A stretch of 8,662 nt of DNA from Clostridia bacterium (GCA_017631745.1 JAGBSR010000174.1:1-8662), one strand, 5' to 3'; positions 1 to 7,547 are shown, counted from the stretch's first letter. Program-made: numbers and translations. Notes: a model not told the origin generated them from the letters alone.

Positions 1-811
1 CACATCAAGAGTAGATGCCATCAGAGATATCTGCCTTAAAATAGAAAAAGGTGAGCTTGTGGGCGTTATCGGTCACACAGGCTCAGGTAAGAGCACCCTT
101 ATTCAGCACTTCAACGGTCTTTTAAAGGGCAGCAGCGGTGTTGTGATGCTCGAGGGCAAGGACATATGGCAGGATAAAAAGAACATCAGATATGTGCGCT
201 TCAAGGTTGGCATCTGTTTTCAGTACCCCGAATATCAGCTTTTTGAAGAAACAGTATATAAGGACATAGCTTTCGGCCCGAAGAATATGAAGCTCTCAGA
301 CGAGGAAATCGATAAGAGAGTAAGAAGCACAATTAAGTTTGTGGGTCTTGATGAAAGCTATCTTGAAAAATCTCCCTTTGAGCTTTCAGGCGGCGAAAAG
401 AGACGAGTTGCCATTGCAGGTGTTATGGCTATGGAGCCTGAAATCTTAATTCTCGACGAGCCCTGCGCAGGTCTTGACCCCAAGGGCAGAGATACAATTC
501 TCGATTTAATCAGACAATATCAGAAAAACACAGACTCAACAGTCCTTGTGGTTTCTCACTCAATGGAGGATATCTCCAAAATCGCAAGCAAGGTCCTTGT
601 TATGAATAAGGGTGAGCTCGCATATTACGACAGTGTGGATGAGGTTTTCTCCCACGCCGACGAGCTTCGCGATATGGGTCTGAATATCCCCGAAATCACA
701 CAGATTTTTATCGGACTCAAAGAGGCAGGCTATGATGTGGATGTCAATATCTACACTCAGGAAAAGGCAAAGGCAGAGCTTTTAAAGCTTCTGAAAGGAG
801 GCGAAGGATAA
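1..811 (+). CDS. ecfA2: Energy-coupling factor transporter ATPase EcfA2 (5' truncated by window edge)
   Basis: This is an ABC ATPase of the cytoplasmic energy-coupling factor module, which drives substrate-specific S components importing vitamins or metal ions. The reading frame is open from base 2, so the GTG at 59 is internal; 269 residues are visible and only a short N-terminus is missing. Walker A GHTGSGKST lies at 71-97, a Q-loop glutamine follows in CFQYPEYQLF, the ABC signature LSGG is at 383-394, Walker B ILILDE is at 443-460, and the H-loop histidine is in VVSHS. The HTGSGKS form of Walker A is typical of EcfA2 rather than EcfA1, which usually has HNGSGKS. Its stop overlaps the ecfT start by one base, and ecfA1 would be expected just upstream of the window. 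The substrate cannot be told, because no S component is present here. Confidence 0.93.
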   Translation, partial: TSRVDAIRDICLKIEKGELVGVIGHTGSGKSTLIQHFNGLLKGSSGVVMLEGKDIWQDKKNIRYVRFKVGICFQYPEYQLFEETVYKDIAFGPKNMKLSDEEIDKRVRSTIKFVGLDESYLEKSPFELSGGEKRRVAIAGVMAMEPEILILDEPCAGLDPKGRDTILDLIRQYQKNTDSTVLVVSHSMEDISKIASKVLVMNKGELAYYDSVDEVFSHADELRDMGLNIPEITQIFIGLKEAGYDVDVNIYTQEKAKAELLKLLKGGEG

Positions 812-1635
812 TGTCAATGATAAGCGATATCACCATCGGTCAGTATTATAAGGGCGACTCTTTCGTTCACAGACTTGACCCGAGAGCAAAGATTATCCTC
901 ACCGTGCTTTTTGTTGTGATGATTTTCATTTGCAAAAACTTTCTTTCTCTTGCATTGGTGCTGGGCGTGATTATCCTTTCTGTTGCAGTTTCAAAGGTGC
1001 CGTTTAAGATGTTTGTAAAGTCACTTAAGCCTATTGTGCCCATTGTGCTTTTTACGGCGATAATCAACATTTTTTATATTACAGGCGGTAAGGAGCTCTT
1101 ATCCTTAGGCTTTATAAAAATCACCGAAAAGGGTGTTTACACGGCAGTGTTTATGGCAATAAGAATTATCTTTCTTATAATCAGCTCATCTCTTCTTACC
1201 TATACAACAGTACCCACTCAGCTGACAGATGCCATTGAAAGACTGCTTTCACCTCTTAAGGTTTTCCATATTCCCGTGCATACTCTTGCTATGATGATGA
1301 CTCTTGCCCTTCGCTTTATTCCCACTCTTATCGAAGAGGTCGAGCGTATTACAAATGCACAGAAAGCAAGAGGTGCGGACTTCGAGTCAGGCTCATTTAC
1401 AGATAAAATCAAGGCACTTATCCCTATTCTTATCCCTCTTTTCATTTCAGCCTTCAGACGCGCATATGAATTATCCTATGCTATGACCTGCCGCTGTTAT
1501 ACAGGCGGTGAGGGAAGAACAAGAATGAAGCAGATGAAGCTTAAAGCAGGGGATTTCGCAAGCATTCTTGTGTTTGCTGCAGGCATAGCTGCCGTAGTGC
1601 TTATCAACACATATGGCGGAGTGAATGTGATATGA
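811..1635 (+). CDS. ecfT: Energy-coupling factor transporter transmembrane protein EcfT
   Basis: EcfT is the membrane subunit that couples ATP hydrolysis by EcfA1/A2 to the S component. The 274-residue product has the usual EcfT length and the conserved N-terminal stretch around residues 10-27 (GQY...DS..HRLDPRAK). Hydrophobic segments lie at about 27-60, 72-92, 108-130, 150-170 and 245-266. The long cytoplasmic coupling helices carry the two expected arginine motifs: A186-R187-G188, and C227-R228-C229 where many relatives have ARG. The ATG at 811 is supported by a GAAAGGAGG ribosome binding site at 793-801, 9 bases upstream. The gene overlaps ecfA2 by 1 base and truA by 4 bases, so translation of the three is probably coupled. 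The order ecfA2-ecfT-truA is common in Firmicutes. Confidence 0.93.
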   Translation: MSMISDITIGQYYKGDSFVHRLDPRAKIILTVLFVVMIFICKNFLSLALVLGVIILSVAVSKVPFKMFVKSLKPIVPIVLFTAIINIFYITGGKELLSLGFIKITEKGVYTAVFMAIRIIFLIISSSLLTYTTVPTQLTDAIERLLSPLKVFHIPVHTLAMMMTLALRFIPTLIEEVERITNAQKARGADFESGSFTDKIKALIPILIPLFISAFRRAYELSYAMTCRCYTGGEGRTRMKQMKLKAGDFASILVFAAGIAAVVLINTYGGVNVI

Positions 1636-2366
1636 ATAACTATAAGCTTATTCTCGCCTATGACGGTACCCCTTATCACGGCTGGCAGATGCAGGATAAT
1701 GCAATCACGATTCAGCAGTGCTTAAGCGATGCCATAGAAAGAATTTTCGGTGAAAAGTGCACCATATACGGCTCAAGCAGAACCGACAAGGGTGTGCACG
1801 CCGAGGGCTTCTGCTGCAATTTCAGAAGCGAAAAAGACAGAGACTGCGAAAAAATCGCATACGGACTCAATGCTGTTTTGCCCGAAAGCATATGCGTTCT
1901 GGAGTGTCACAAGGTGGGTGAGGATTTCAATGCCCGCTTTGACGCCAGGGGCAAGCAGTATACATACAAAATATGGAACAGCCGAAGAAGAAATCCCTTT
2001 CTTCTTGATAAGGCTCTTCATCATCCCGTTCCCATTGATGCTCAGATGCTCAATGAGCAGGCAAAAGACTATATCGGTACCCACGACTTTTCTGCTTTCT
2101 GTGCAGCGGGCGGTACCACCGTCAGCAATGTAAGAACAATATTTGATTGCAGTGTTGAGCGTCAGGGTGATATGGTTATCTTCAAGGTAAAGGGTGACGG
2201 CTTTCTTTACAATATGGTGCGCATTATGGTGGGTACTCTGCTTGATATCAACTCAGGCAAAATTCAGAAGGGGAGCATCCCCGAAATTATCGAGAGCAGG
2301 TCGAGGCTTTCGGCTGGAATTACCGCCAAGGCTCACGGCTTATATCTCAGCGAAGTTTATTATTAA
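1632..2366 (+). CDS. truA: tRNA pseudouridine(38-40) synthase TruA
   Basis: TruA converts uridines 38-40 of the tRNA anticodon arm to pseudouridine. The product is 244 residues, the normal bacterial length. The catalytic motif R-T-D-x-G-V-H-A is at residues 50-57, with D52 as the predicted nucleophile. Other family blocks are present: YDGTPYHGWQ near the N-terminus, FDARGKQYTYKIWN in the middle, GDGFLYNMVRIMVGTLL in the C-terminal half, and a terminal AHGLYLSEVYY. The start ATG lies inside the end of ecfT (ATGA overlap) behind a GGCGGAG-like site at 1616-1622, so it is translationally coupled to ecfT. In many Firmicutes truA is followed by rplM-rpsI; here a DUF5711-type gene follows instead. 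Confidence 0.95.
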   Translation: MNNYKLILAYDGTPYHGWQMQDNAITIQQCLSDAIERIFGEKCTIYGSSRTDKGVHAEGFCCNFRSEKDRDCEKIAYGLNAVLPESICVLECHKVGEDFNARFDARGKQYTYKIWNSRRRNPFLLDKALHHPVPIDAQMLNEQAKDYIGTHDFSAFCAAGGTTVSNVRTIFDCSVERQGDMVIFKVKGDGFLYNMVRIMVGTLLDINSGKIQKGSIPEIIESRSRLSAGITAKAHGLYLSEVYY

Positions 2367-2375
2367 GGCAGGTGA
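2367..2375 (+). promoter_or_regulatory. Ribosome binding site fixing the DUF5711 start
   Basis: An AGGTGA core at 2370-2375, preceded by GGC, lies 4 bases before the ATG at 2380. It begins immediately after the truA stop. It argues for a start at 2380 rather than at ATG/GTG codons upstream in the same frame, which would run about 190 bases into truA. Confidence 0.7.
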
Positions 2376-2379
2376 AAAT

Positions 2380-3537
2380 ATGGCAGATAAAATCAGATAT
2401 GTAGGCAATGCAGTCAGAAAAGATAAAGAAAAAAAGAATTTTAAGCGTTTTTTAAGCTTGGCTTTAGCTTTGTTGTTAATAATTGTTTCAGCGGTTGCAG
2501 GTCTTAATATCGCAAGAAAAACCGCCTCGGATGCCTACGACGGACAGCAGGAGGGTACAGGCTTTCCCGTATCCTTTTCAACCAACGATATAAGAGATGT
2601 CAGAGCTATGGGCAAAACAATGGTGGTGCTGACGAAAAAGTTTGTCACGGGTCTCAGCAGAAGCGGCGACATAGTCTGGGAACAGCCTATATCCTACGGT
2701 GACCCTGCCGTTTTCACAAGCGAAAGCTATACTGTGGTATTCGACAGACTTTCAAATAAATATGCCCTTATAGATAAATACGGTGTTATAACCGAAAGAA
2801 AAGCGGATATATCCTCGCAGATTTTTAATGCCAAGGTAACCGACAGCGGTAAGGTGCTTCTTGCTCTTAAGAGCGACAGCTCAGCTTCTCTTGTGTGCCT
2901 TAAGGATAAAAACGGCGAAGATAAGCTCATCTGGTCCTGCACTCAGGAATATGTGACGGACCTTGCACTTTCATCTGACGGTAAAACTCTTTTCTGCGGC
3001 AGTGTGGGCGCTTCCGGCGGTGAAATGTATACCAAGGTGTATGCACTGACTGTTAAAAACGGTGCAGAAAAAAGCTACACACTTCCTTCGTCATCCTATA
3101 TAGCTCTCAATGCCGTATCGGGAAACAAGTTCAATCTTATCACAAACAAGGGCTTATATGTCTTTGATTCATCAAAGGAAGAAATGCTCATAGGCTCTTC
3201 TCTTTTCAATTCGAAACTCATATACCTTTCTTCAGATGCAAAGGGCAATGTTGCCGCTGTAACAGACAGCACGGGCAATATCTCTCAGAGCACTCTCACT
3301 GTGTATTCAGGCAAAGCAGAGGCTGAGTATTCCCTTTCACTTGAAAACGGTATTGAAGATATTTTTGTAGATAAAGGCGAAGCTTTGATTCTTTACTCAG
3401 ACTACATAATAAGTGTAAAGAACGGTGAAATTCACAAAAAGCTTTTCTTTGAAAATAAAGCTGCAGGCGTAATCAAGATTGCAAATCAGGTTTACTGTTA
3501 CAGCTTAGGGGGTGTAGAAAAAGCAAGGTCTAAATAA
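2380..3537 (+). CDS. DUF5711-type membrane-anchored predicted beta-propeller protein
   Basis: This 385-residue protein has no established function. The N-terminus is short and basic (residues 1-24, rich in K and R), followed by one strongly hydrophobic segment at about 25-44. This predicts a single anchor with the rest outside the membrane. The remainder, about residues 60-380, is a series of short beta-rich repeats of the form value-strand, turn, strand (for example VTDSGKVLLAL, LSSDGKTLFCG, SSDAKGNVAAVTD). This resembles WD40/PQQ-like propeller blades and fits the clostridial DUF5711 family as I remember it. No catalytic motif is visible. It starts 13 bases after truA and is followed after 61 bases by the cvpA-pgsA-clpE unit. 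It may be an envelope sensor or scaffold, but that is inference from topology only. The family call is moderately sure; the anchored, beta-rich layout is clearer. Confidence 0.75.
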   Translation: MADKIRYVGNAVRKDKEKKNFKRFLSLALALLLIIVSAVAGLNIARKTASDAYDGQQEGTGFPVSFSTNDIRDVRAMGKTMVVLTKKFVTGLSRSGDIVWEQPISYGDPAVFTSESYTVVFDRLSNKYALIDKYGVITERKADISSQIFNAKVTDSGKVLLALKSDSSASLVCLKDKNGEDKLIWSCTQEYVTDLALSSDGKTLFCGSVGASGGEMYTKVYALTVKNGAEKSYTLPSSSYIALNAVSGNKFNLITNKGLYVFDSSKEEMLIGSSLFNSKLIYLSSDAKGNVAAVTDSTGNISQSTLTVYSGKAEAEYSLSLENGIEDIFVDKGEALILYSDYIISVKNGEIHKKLFFENKAAGVIKIANQVYCYSLGGVEKARSK

Positions 3538-3540
3538 AAC

Positions 3541-3569
3541 TTGTATTAATCGGAATAATGTGTTATAAT
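3541..3569 (+). promoter_or_regulatory. SigA-type extended -10 promoter before the CvpA gene
   Basis: A TTGTAT -35 element (3541-3546) and a perfect TATAAT (3564-3569) are separated by 17 bases. The -10 is extended by an upstream TGT (3561-3563), which compensates for the weaker -35. Transcription would start near 3576, giving a leader of about 23 nt that just includes the AGGAGGA ribosome binding site at 3587-3593. No terminator separates it from the preceding gene, so readthrough from the ecf-truA block is also possible. Confidence 0.7.
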
Positions 3570-3598
3570 ATCTGACACGTTTTTTCAGGAGGACATTT

Positions 3599-4306
3599 AT
3601 GGAATATATTCTAGATATAATTATAATACTTATCTTTGGCGTTATCGTTATATCGTCAATGAGAAAAGGTTTTTTCAAAAGCCTTTTTGAACTGGCGGGC
3701 ACACTTATTTCGCTTCTGATTTCCAGAGCCTTATCGGCAGGCTTAGCACCGGGCGTTTTCGATACCTTCATCAGAAAGGGCGCAGAAGGCTATCTTGCAT
3801 CAAGTCTCGGTGATATCGGTACCAAGGACTATGTGACTCAGGCACAGGAATCTCTCAATGCAATTCCCGAAGCCTTAAACGGAATAATGAGTCTTATGGG
3901 CATCGATAAGCAGGCAATGCTCGAAAAAATTCAGGGTGCAGACCTTGGCGGAGCGAACCTTGTTGAAAGCCTTATGACAAATGTGGTTGAGCCTGTAGCT
4001 ACAGCTGTAGTGCAGTTTATACTTTTTGTCATTCTTGCAGTTGCAGTCGGCTTTATTCTCAAGGTTGTTGTCAGACTTCTTGACGGCATCATCAAAAAGC
4101 TTCCTGCAGTCAAGCAACTCAACAAAGGGCTCGGCGCAGTGTTCGGCGTGCTTCGCGGAATTATCGTAGTTGCCGTAATTTCAATGCTTCTCGGCATTAT
4201 CGCTTCATTCATCGGCAACGAAGAATTCATTGAGCTTGTAAATAATTCAGTCATCGTTGATGCCTTCCGAAATGCGATTTCGGTTATCAGCGGTGCTAAT
4301 GTATAA
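3599..4306 (+). CDS. CvpA family membrane protein
   Basis: This is a 235-residue integral membrane protein of the CvpA (colicin V production protein) family, whose biochemical role is not settled. Predicted membrane segments lie at about residues 4-20, 28-47, 128-155 and 180-205, giving the family's pattern of two N-terminal and two C-terminal helices. They are separated by a polar stretch (about 50-125) longer than in the shortest members. The motif region LPAVKQLNKGLGAVFGVLRG (about 158-177) matches the conserved loop and helix start before the last helix. The ATG at 3599 has a strong AGGAGGA site five bases upstream, and the gene has its own promoter at 3541-3569. pgsA follows after 17 bases. 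Clostridial CvpA proteins are often linked to envelope functions, which fits the pgsA neighbour, but no specific role can be read from the sequence. Confidence 0.82.
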   Translation: MEYILDIIIILIFGVIVISSMRKGFFKSLFELAGTLISLLISRALSAGLAPGVFDTFIRKGAEGYLASSLGDIGTKDYVTQAQESLNAIPEALNGIMSLMGIDKQAMLEKIQGADLGGANLVESLMTNVVEPVATAVVQFILFVILAVAVGFILKVVVRLLDGIIKKLPAVKQLNKGLGAVFGVLRGIIVVAVISMLLGIIASFIGNEEFIELVNNSVIVDAFRNAISVISGANV

Positions 4307-4323
4307 AAGAAAGGACTATTAAC

Positions 4324-4962
4324 ATGAAAGATTTATTCAAAGGCAGTTTAACCATTCCCAACTTAATCTCAGTAATCAGAATTTTACTTATCCCCGTATT
4401 CGGATATCTTTTCTATAACGACGAAAAGATCCTTGCAGTTGTTATCCTTGCAGTTTCAGGTCTTACAGATATGTTTGACGGCAAGATCGCAAGAAAGTTC
4501 AATCAGATCAGTGCTCTTGGCAAGGTGCTCGACCCTGTTGCTGATAAGCTTACACAGATTACTATCGCAGTAATGCTCTTCATCGATTTCAAGACAGCAT
4601 CTAACCCCATTATCAATGCTCTCGGCTGGGTATTCCTTGTGTTCCTTATCAAAGAGGCTGTTATGATTGTCGGCGGTCTTATTATGCTTCTTCTTAACAT
4701 CCGTCCCGGTGCAGCTGAATTCTGGGGCAAGGCCGCAACAGTTGTTTTCTATGTAGGTATGGTAATCATCATCGCTGTAGGTCCCGAGGTAGGCGCACTC
4801 AACGATATTCTCGGCTTCCAGCTTCCCAATGTTATCACAGGCATAATTGTTGTTCTTTGTGCAATTATGACCATTGCTGCTTTTGCAAGCTATATGCCCG
4901 AAACCTTCAGACAGTTCAAGGAATATTTCGACAATAAAAAGGCGGCTAAAAACAATAAATAA
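4324..4962 (+). CDS. pgsA: CDP-diacylglycerol--glycerol-3-phosphate 3-phosphatidyltransferase PgsA
   Basis: PgsA makes phosphatidylglycerol phosphate from CDP-diacylglycerol and glycerol-3-phosphate at the inner face of the membrane, the committed step to phosphatidylglycerol and cardiolipin. The 212-residue product contains the complete CDP-alcohol phosphotransferase signature D-x2-D-G-x2-A-R-x8-G-x3-D-x3-D: D49, D52, G53, A56, R57, G66, D70 and D74. The N-terminus has the typical IPNLISVIRILLIP block, and several hydrophobic helices follow to about residue 195 before a lysine-rich tail. The ATG at 4324 has an AAAGGA site at 4310-4315. The gene sits between the CvpA and ClpE genes with gaps of 17 and 13 bases, so all three are probably co-transcribed. 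Other CDP-alcohol transferases such as PssA are possible in principle, but length and N-terminal block favour PgsA. Confidence 0.92.
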   Translation: MKDLFKGSLTIPNLISVIRILLIPVFGYLFYNDEKILAVVILAVSGLTDMFDGKIARKFNQISALGKVLDPVADKLTQITIAVMLFIDFKTASNPIINALGWVFLVFLIKEAVMIVGGLIMLLLNIRPGAAEFWGKAATVVFYVGMVIIIAVGPEVGALNDILGFQLPNVITGIIVVLCAIMTIAAFASYMPETFRQFKEYFDNKKAAKNNK

Positions 4963-4975
4963 TTAGGAGTACACA

Positions 4976-7285
4976 ATGAAAAAAGTGACTTGCAGCAGGT
5001 GCAAAAAGCGCCCTGCGGTGATATTTATTTCAAAGATAATAGACGGTAAAACCGTACCTGAAGGACTCTGCCTGAACTGCGCTATGGAAATGAACATCGG
5101 CCCTATCAAGCAGATGATGGACAGTATGGGTATTACCGAGGAAGATGTTGATGCAATCAGCGAGCAGTTCACTCAGATGTTCCCTGACAGCGACGAGGAC
5201 GGCTCTTTTGAAAGCGGCGGCTCTCCCACAATGCCTTTCCTGCAGGGGCTTTTCGGCGATTTGCAAAACAGTCTTATCCCCAAAAACGATAAGAACGATG
5301 AGGTAAAAGAAACATCCTCCAAGGTGACATCGGGCCCTGCAAACAAAAAGGATAAAAAGGCGAAAGAGAAGAAAAGGAAGTTCCTTTCTCTTTATTGCAC
5401 AGACCTTACAGCAAAAGCCCGTGAGGGTAAAATTGACAATATCATCGGCAGAGAAAAGGAGCTTTCACGAACAATTCAGATTCTCTGCAGACGCTCGAAG
5501 AATGACCCCTGTCTTATCGGTGAGCCCGGTGTAGGTAAAACTGCAATCGCAGAGGGTCTTGCCCTTAAGATTGTCAGAAACGAAGTGCCCGCAAAGCTGG
5601 CTGATAAAGAGATACATCTTCTCGACCTTACAGCTCTTGTTGCAGGTACTCAGTTCAGAGGTCAGTTTGAATCCCGTATCAAGAGCCTTGTTGACGAGGT
5701 GAAAGATAACGGCAACATTATTCTTTTCATCGACGAGGTGCACAATCTTGTGGGTACAGGCGACGCTGAAGGCTCAATGAATGCGGCAAACATTTTAAAG
5801 CCTGCACTTTCAAGAGGCGAGATTCAGGTTGTGGGTGCCACAACATTCACCGAGTACAGAAAGCACATCGAAAAGGATGCTGCACTTGAAAGACGCTTCC
5901 AGCCTATTAAGGTTGAGGAGCCCTCCATCGAGGATGCCACTGAGATTCTTCTTGGCATTAAAGGCTATTACGAGACCTTCCACAGAGTAAGAATCAGCGA
6001 TGCGCTTGTTAAAAAGGCAGTTGTTCTCTCTGAAAGATATATCACAGACAGATTTTTACCCGACAAGGCTATCGACCTTTTGGATGAGGCGTGCACTCAT
6101 GCAAATCTTCGCAACAAGGCTATCAGCGACCTTGAAATCAGCGAAAAGAAGCTCACAGAGCTCAAGGCTGACGAAGAGGAGCTTATGAACAATACCGAAG
6201 AAATGGACTATGAGGCCATTGCAAAGCTCAAGAGTGATATCGTAAAGGTTGAGGCAGATATCGAGGCATATGTCCCCTTAGCAGAGGATAACGCCGTAAC
6301 CGAAGGCGACATTGCCAAGGTTATTGAGCTCTGGACAGGTATCCCCTCAAGCAAGATTATTGAAAGTGACCTCAAGAAGCTTGCAGGTATGGAGGATTCT
6401 CTTAAGAAAAAGGTTATCGGTCAGGATGAGGCTATCCACGCTATCAGCGGTGCCATCAAGCGCAGCCGTGTGCAGGTAAGCCCCAGAAGAAGACCTGCTT
6501 CATTTATATTTGTCGGCCCCACAGGTGTGGGTAAAACCGAGCTTGTTAAACAGCTCTCAACTGAACTTTTCTCCACTCCCGAAACTCTTATCAGACTTGA
6601 TATGAGCGAGTTTATGGAAAAGCACAGTGTATCAAGAATCATCGGCTCACCTCCGGGTTATGTGGGCTATGACGAGGCAGGTCAGCTGACAGAAAAGGTA
6701 AGAAGAAAGCCCTACAGTGTAATTCTCTTTGACGAGATTGAAAAGGCTCACCCCGATGTTATGAACATTCTTCTTCAGATTCTTGACGAGGGAAGAATTA
6801 CCGATGCACAGGGCAGAACAGTCAACTTCGAAAACACTGTTATTGTTATGACATCAAATGCAGGTAGTGAGCGCAAGGGTGGCGTACTCGGCTTCGGTAA
6901 GGAGCAGGGCGATGCTACACGTGAAAAGGTTATGAAGGCTCTCGGCGATTTCCTCAGACCTGAGTTCCTCGGCAGAGTTGATGAGATAGCTGTCTTCAAC
7001 AGCCTTACAGTTGAAGATTACGAAAAGATTTCAGCACTTCTTCTTGATGAGCTCGTGTGCGCACTCAAGGAAAAAGATATTGCCTTTAAATATACCTGCG
7101 ATGTTCCCGTGTACCTTGCCAAAAAGGGTCACGGCGGTGCGAGGGGAGCAAGAGATCTTCGCAACCTCATCCGCAAGGAAATTGAGGACGAAATTGCAAA
7201 TATCATCATTGATAATGCAGACACAGGCGTAGATGCTATTGCCGCTGAAATCAAGGATGAAAAGATTGGATTTTCACATCTTTAA
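4976..7285 (+). CDS. clpE: ClpE-like ATP-dependent Clp protease ATP-binding subunit (zinc finger, two AAA+ domains)
   Basis: This is a double-AAA+ Hsp100 unfoldase of 769 residues, expected to feed substrates to ClpP in the cytoplasm. The N-terminus carries C6-x2-C9 and C32-x2-C35, a zinc finger as in ClpE (and McsA), in place of the double Clp-N repeat of ClpC. A charged, low-complexity linker (about 65-135) follows. AAA-1 has Walker A GEPGVGKT at 182-189 and Walker B D253-E254. A short coiled-coil middle domain lies at about 379-436. AAA-2 has Walker A GPTGVGKT at 514-521, Walker B D586-E587, a ClpP-docking tripeptide L638-G639-F640, and the sensor-2 G-A-R at 724-726. Both ATPase sites look intact. 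The ATG at 4976 has a TTAGGAG site 6 bases upstream. It is longer than I would expect for Bacillus ClpE, mainly through the linker. No CtsR-type heptad operator is visible upstream, and ctsR/mcsAB are not adjacent. A ClpC label is possible in automatic annotation. Confidence 0.88.
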   Translation: MKKVTCSRCKKRPAVIFISKIIDGKTVPEGLCLNCAMEMNIGPIKQMMDSMGITEEDVDAISEQFTQMFPDSDEDGSFESGGSPTMPFLQGLFGDLQNSLIPKNDKNDEVKETSSKVTSGPANKKDKKAKEKKRKFLSLYCTDLTAKAREGKIDNIIGREKELSRTIQILCRRSKNDPCLIGEPGVGKTAIAEGLALKIVRNEVPAKLADKEIHLLDLTALVAGTQFRGQFESRIKSLVDEVKDNGNIILFIDEVHNLVGTGDAEGSMNAANILKPALSRGEIQVVGATTFTEYRKHIEKDAALERRFQPIKVEEPSIEDATEILLGIKGYYETFHRVRISDALVKKAVVLSERYITDRFLPDKAIDLLDEACTHANLRNKAISDLEISEKKLTELKADEEELMNNTEEMDYEAIAKLKSDIVKVEADIEAYVPLAEDNAVTEGDIAKVIELWTGIPSSKIIESDLKKLAGMEDSLKKKVIGQDEAIHAISGAIKRSRVQVSPRRRPASFIFVGPTGVGKTELVKQLSTELFSTPETLIRLDMSEFMEKHSVSRIIGSPPGYVGYDEAGQLTEKVRRKPYSVILFDEIEKAHPDVMNILLQILDEGRITDAQGRTVNFENTVIVMTSNAGSERKGGVLGFGKEQGDATREKVMKALGDFLRPEFLGRVDEIAVFNSLTVEDYEKISALLLDELVCALKEKDIAFKYTCDVPVYLAKKGHGGARGARDLRNLIRKEIEDEIANIIIDNADTGVDAIAAEIKDEKIGFSHL

Positions 7286-7323
7286 AATTAATCGCAAAAA
7301 TTCAAAAATAATTGAAAAAAGAC

Positions 7324-7352
7324 TTGACATTGCAGCGGTGATTGTGTATAAT
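7324..7352 (+). promoter_or_regulatory. Consensus SigA promoter of the tRNA operon
   Basis: Perfect TTGACA (7324-7329) and perfect TATAAT (7347-7352) are separated by the optimal 17 bases. The predicted start near 7359 gives a leader of about 15 nt before tRNA-Gly. Such full-consensus promoters are typical of stable RNA genes. The spacer and -10 lie inside an inverted repeat, described separately. Confidence 0.9.
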
Positions 7353-7365
7353 AATCACCGTTGCA
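7331..7365. promoter_or_regulatory. Inverted repeat straddling the tRNA promoter -10 box (possible operator)
   Basis: The arms are 7331-7343 (TGCAGCGGTGATT) and 7353-7365 (AATCACCGTTGCA). Twelve of 13 positions are complementary, with a 9-base centre containing the -10 hexamer. The single mismatch (G7335 against T7361) would still pair as G-U in RNA. No T-run follows, so it is not an ordinary terminator. Its position suggests a repressor or activator site on the tRNA promoter, or a hairpin in transcripts reading through from clpE. The symmetry is seen; the function is inferred. Confidence 0.55.
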
Positions 7366-7373
7366 GTGAAGAT

Positions 7374-7447
7374 GCGGGTGTAGTTCAATGGTAGAATCCC
7401 AGCCTTCCAAGCTGGTCGTGTGGGTTCGATTCCCATCACCCGCTCCA
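7374..7447 (+). tRNA. tRNA-Gly (anticodon TCC)
   Basis: The acceptor stem GCGGGTG (7374-7380) pairs with CACCCGC (7437-7443), followed by discriminator T and an encoded CCA (7445-7447). The anticodon stem CCAGC/GCTGG encloses the loop CTTCCAA, with anticodon TCC at 7406-7408. The T arm carries GGTTCGATTCC. It is the first gene of the four-tRNA operon, about 15 nt after the predicted transcription start. Confidence 0.97.
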
Positions 7448-7465
7448 GCATTTTTAAGTTAATAT

Positions 7466-7542
7466 GCGCTTTTAGCTCAGCTGGATAGAGCAACTGCCTT
7501 CTAAGCAGTAGGTCGGGGGTTCGAGTCCCTCAAAGCGCGCCA
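7466..7542 (+). tRNA. tRNA-Arg (anticodon TCT)
   Basis: The acceptor GCGCTTT (7466-7472) pairs with AAAGCGC (7532-7538), followed by discriminator G and an encoded CCA (7540-7542). The anticodon stem ACTGC/GCAGT holds the loop CTTCTAA, with anticodon TCT at 7500-7502, reading AGA/AGG. The T stem has one G-U pair. It lies 18 nt after tRNA-Gly and 5 nt before tRNA-His. Confidence 0.97.
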
Positions 7543-7547
7543 TTTGT

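Noticed and set aside
59..61. GTG as the start of the EcfA2 gene
   Set aside because: The frame stays open upstream to the window edge and encodes the expected family sequence before the Walker A motif, so the gene is truncated by the window.
2194..2379. 62-codon N-terminal extension of the DUF5711 gene
   Set aside because: It overlaps most of the truA 3' end in another frame. The ATG at 2380 has a ribosome binding site and begins a sensible basic N-terminus plus anchor helix.
7302..7493. Minus-strand reading frame containing a GIEPTRPAWKAGILPLNYTR-like peptide
   Set aside because: It is the antisense of tRNA-Gly; peptides of this form are a well-known artefact of translating tRNA genes backwards.
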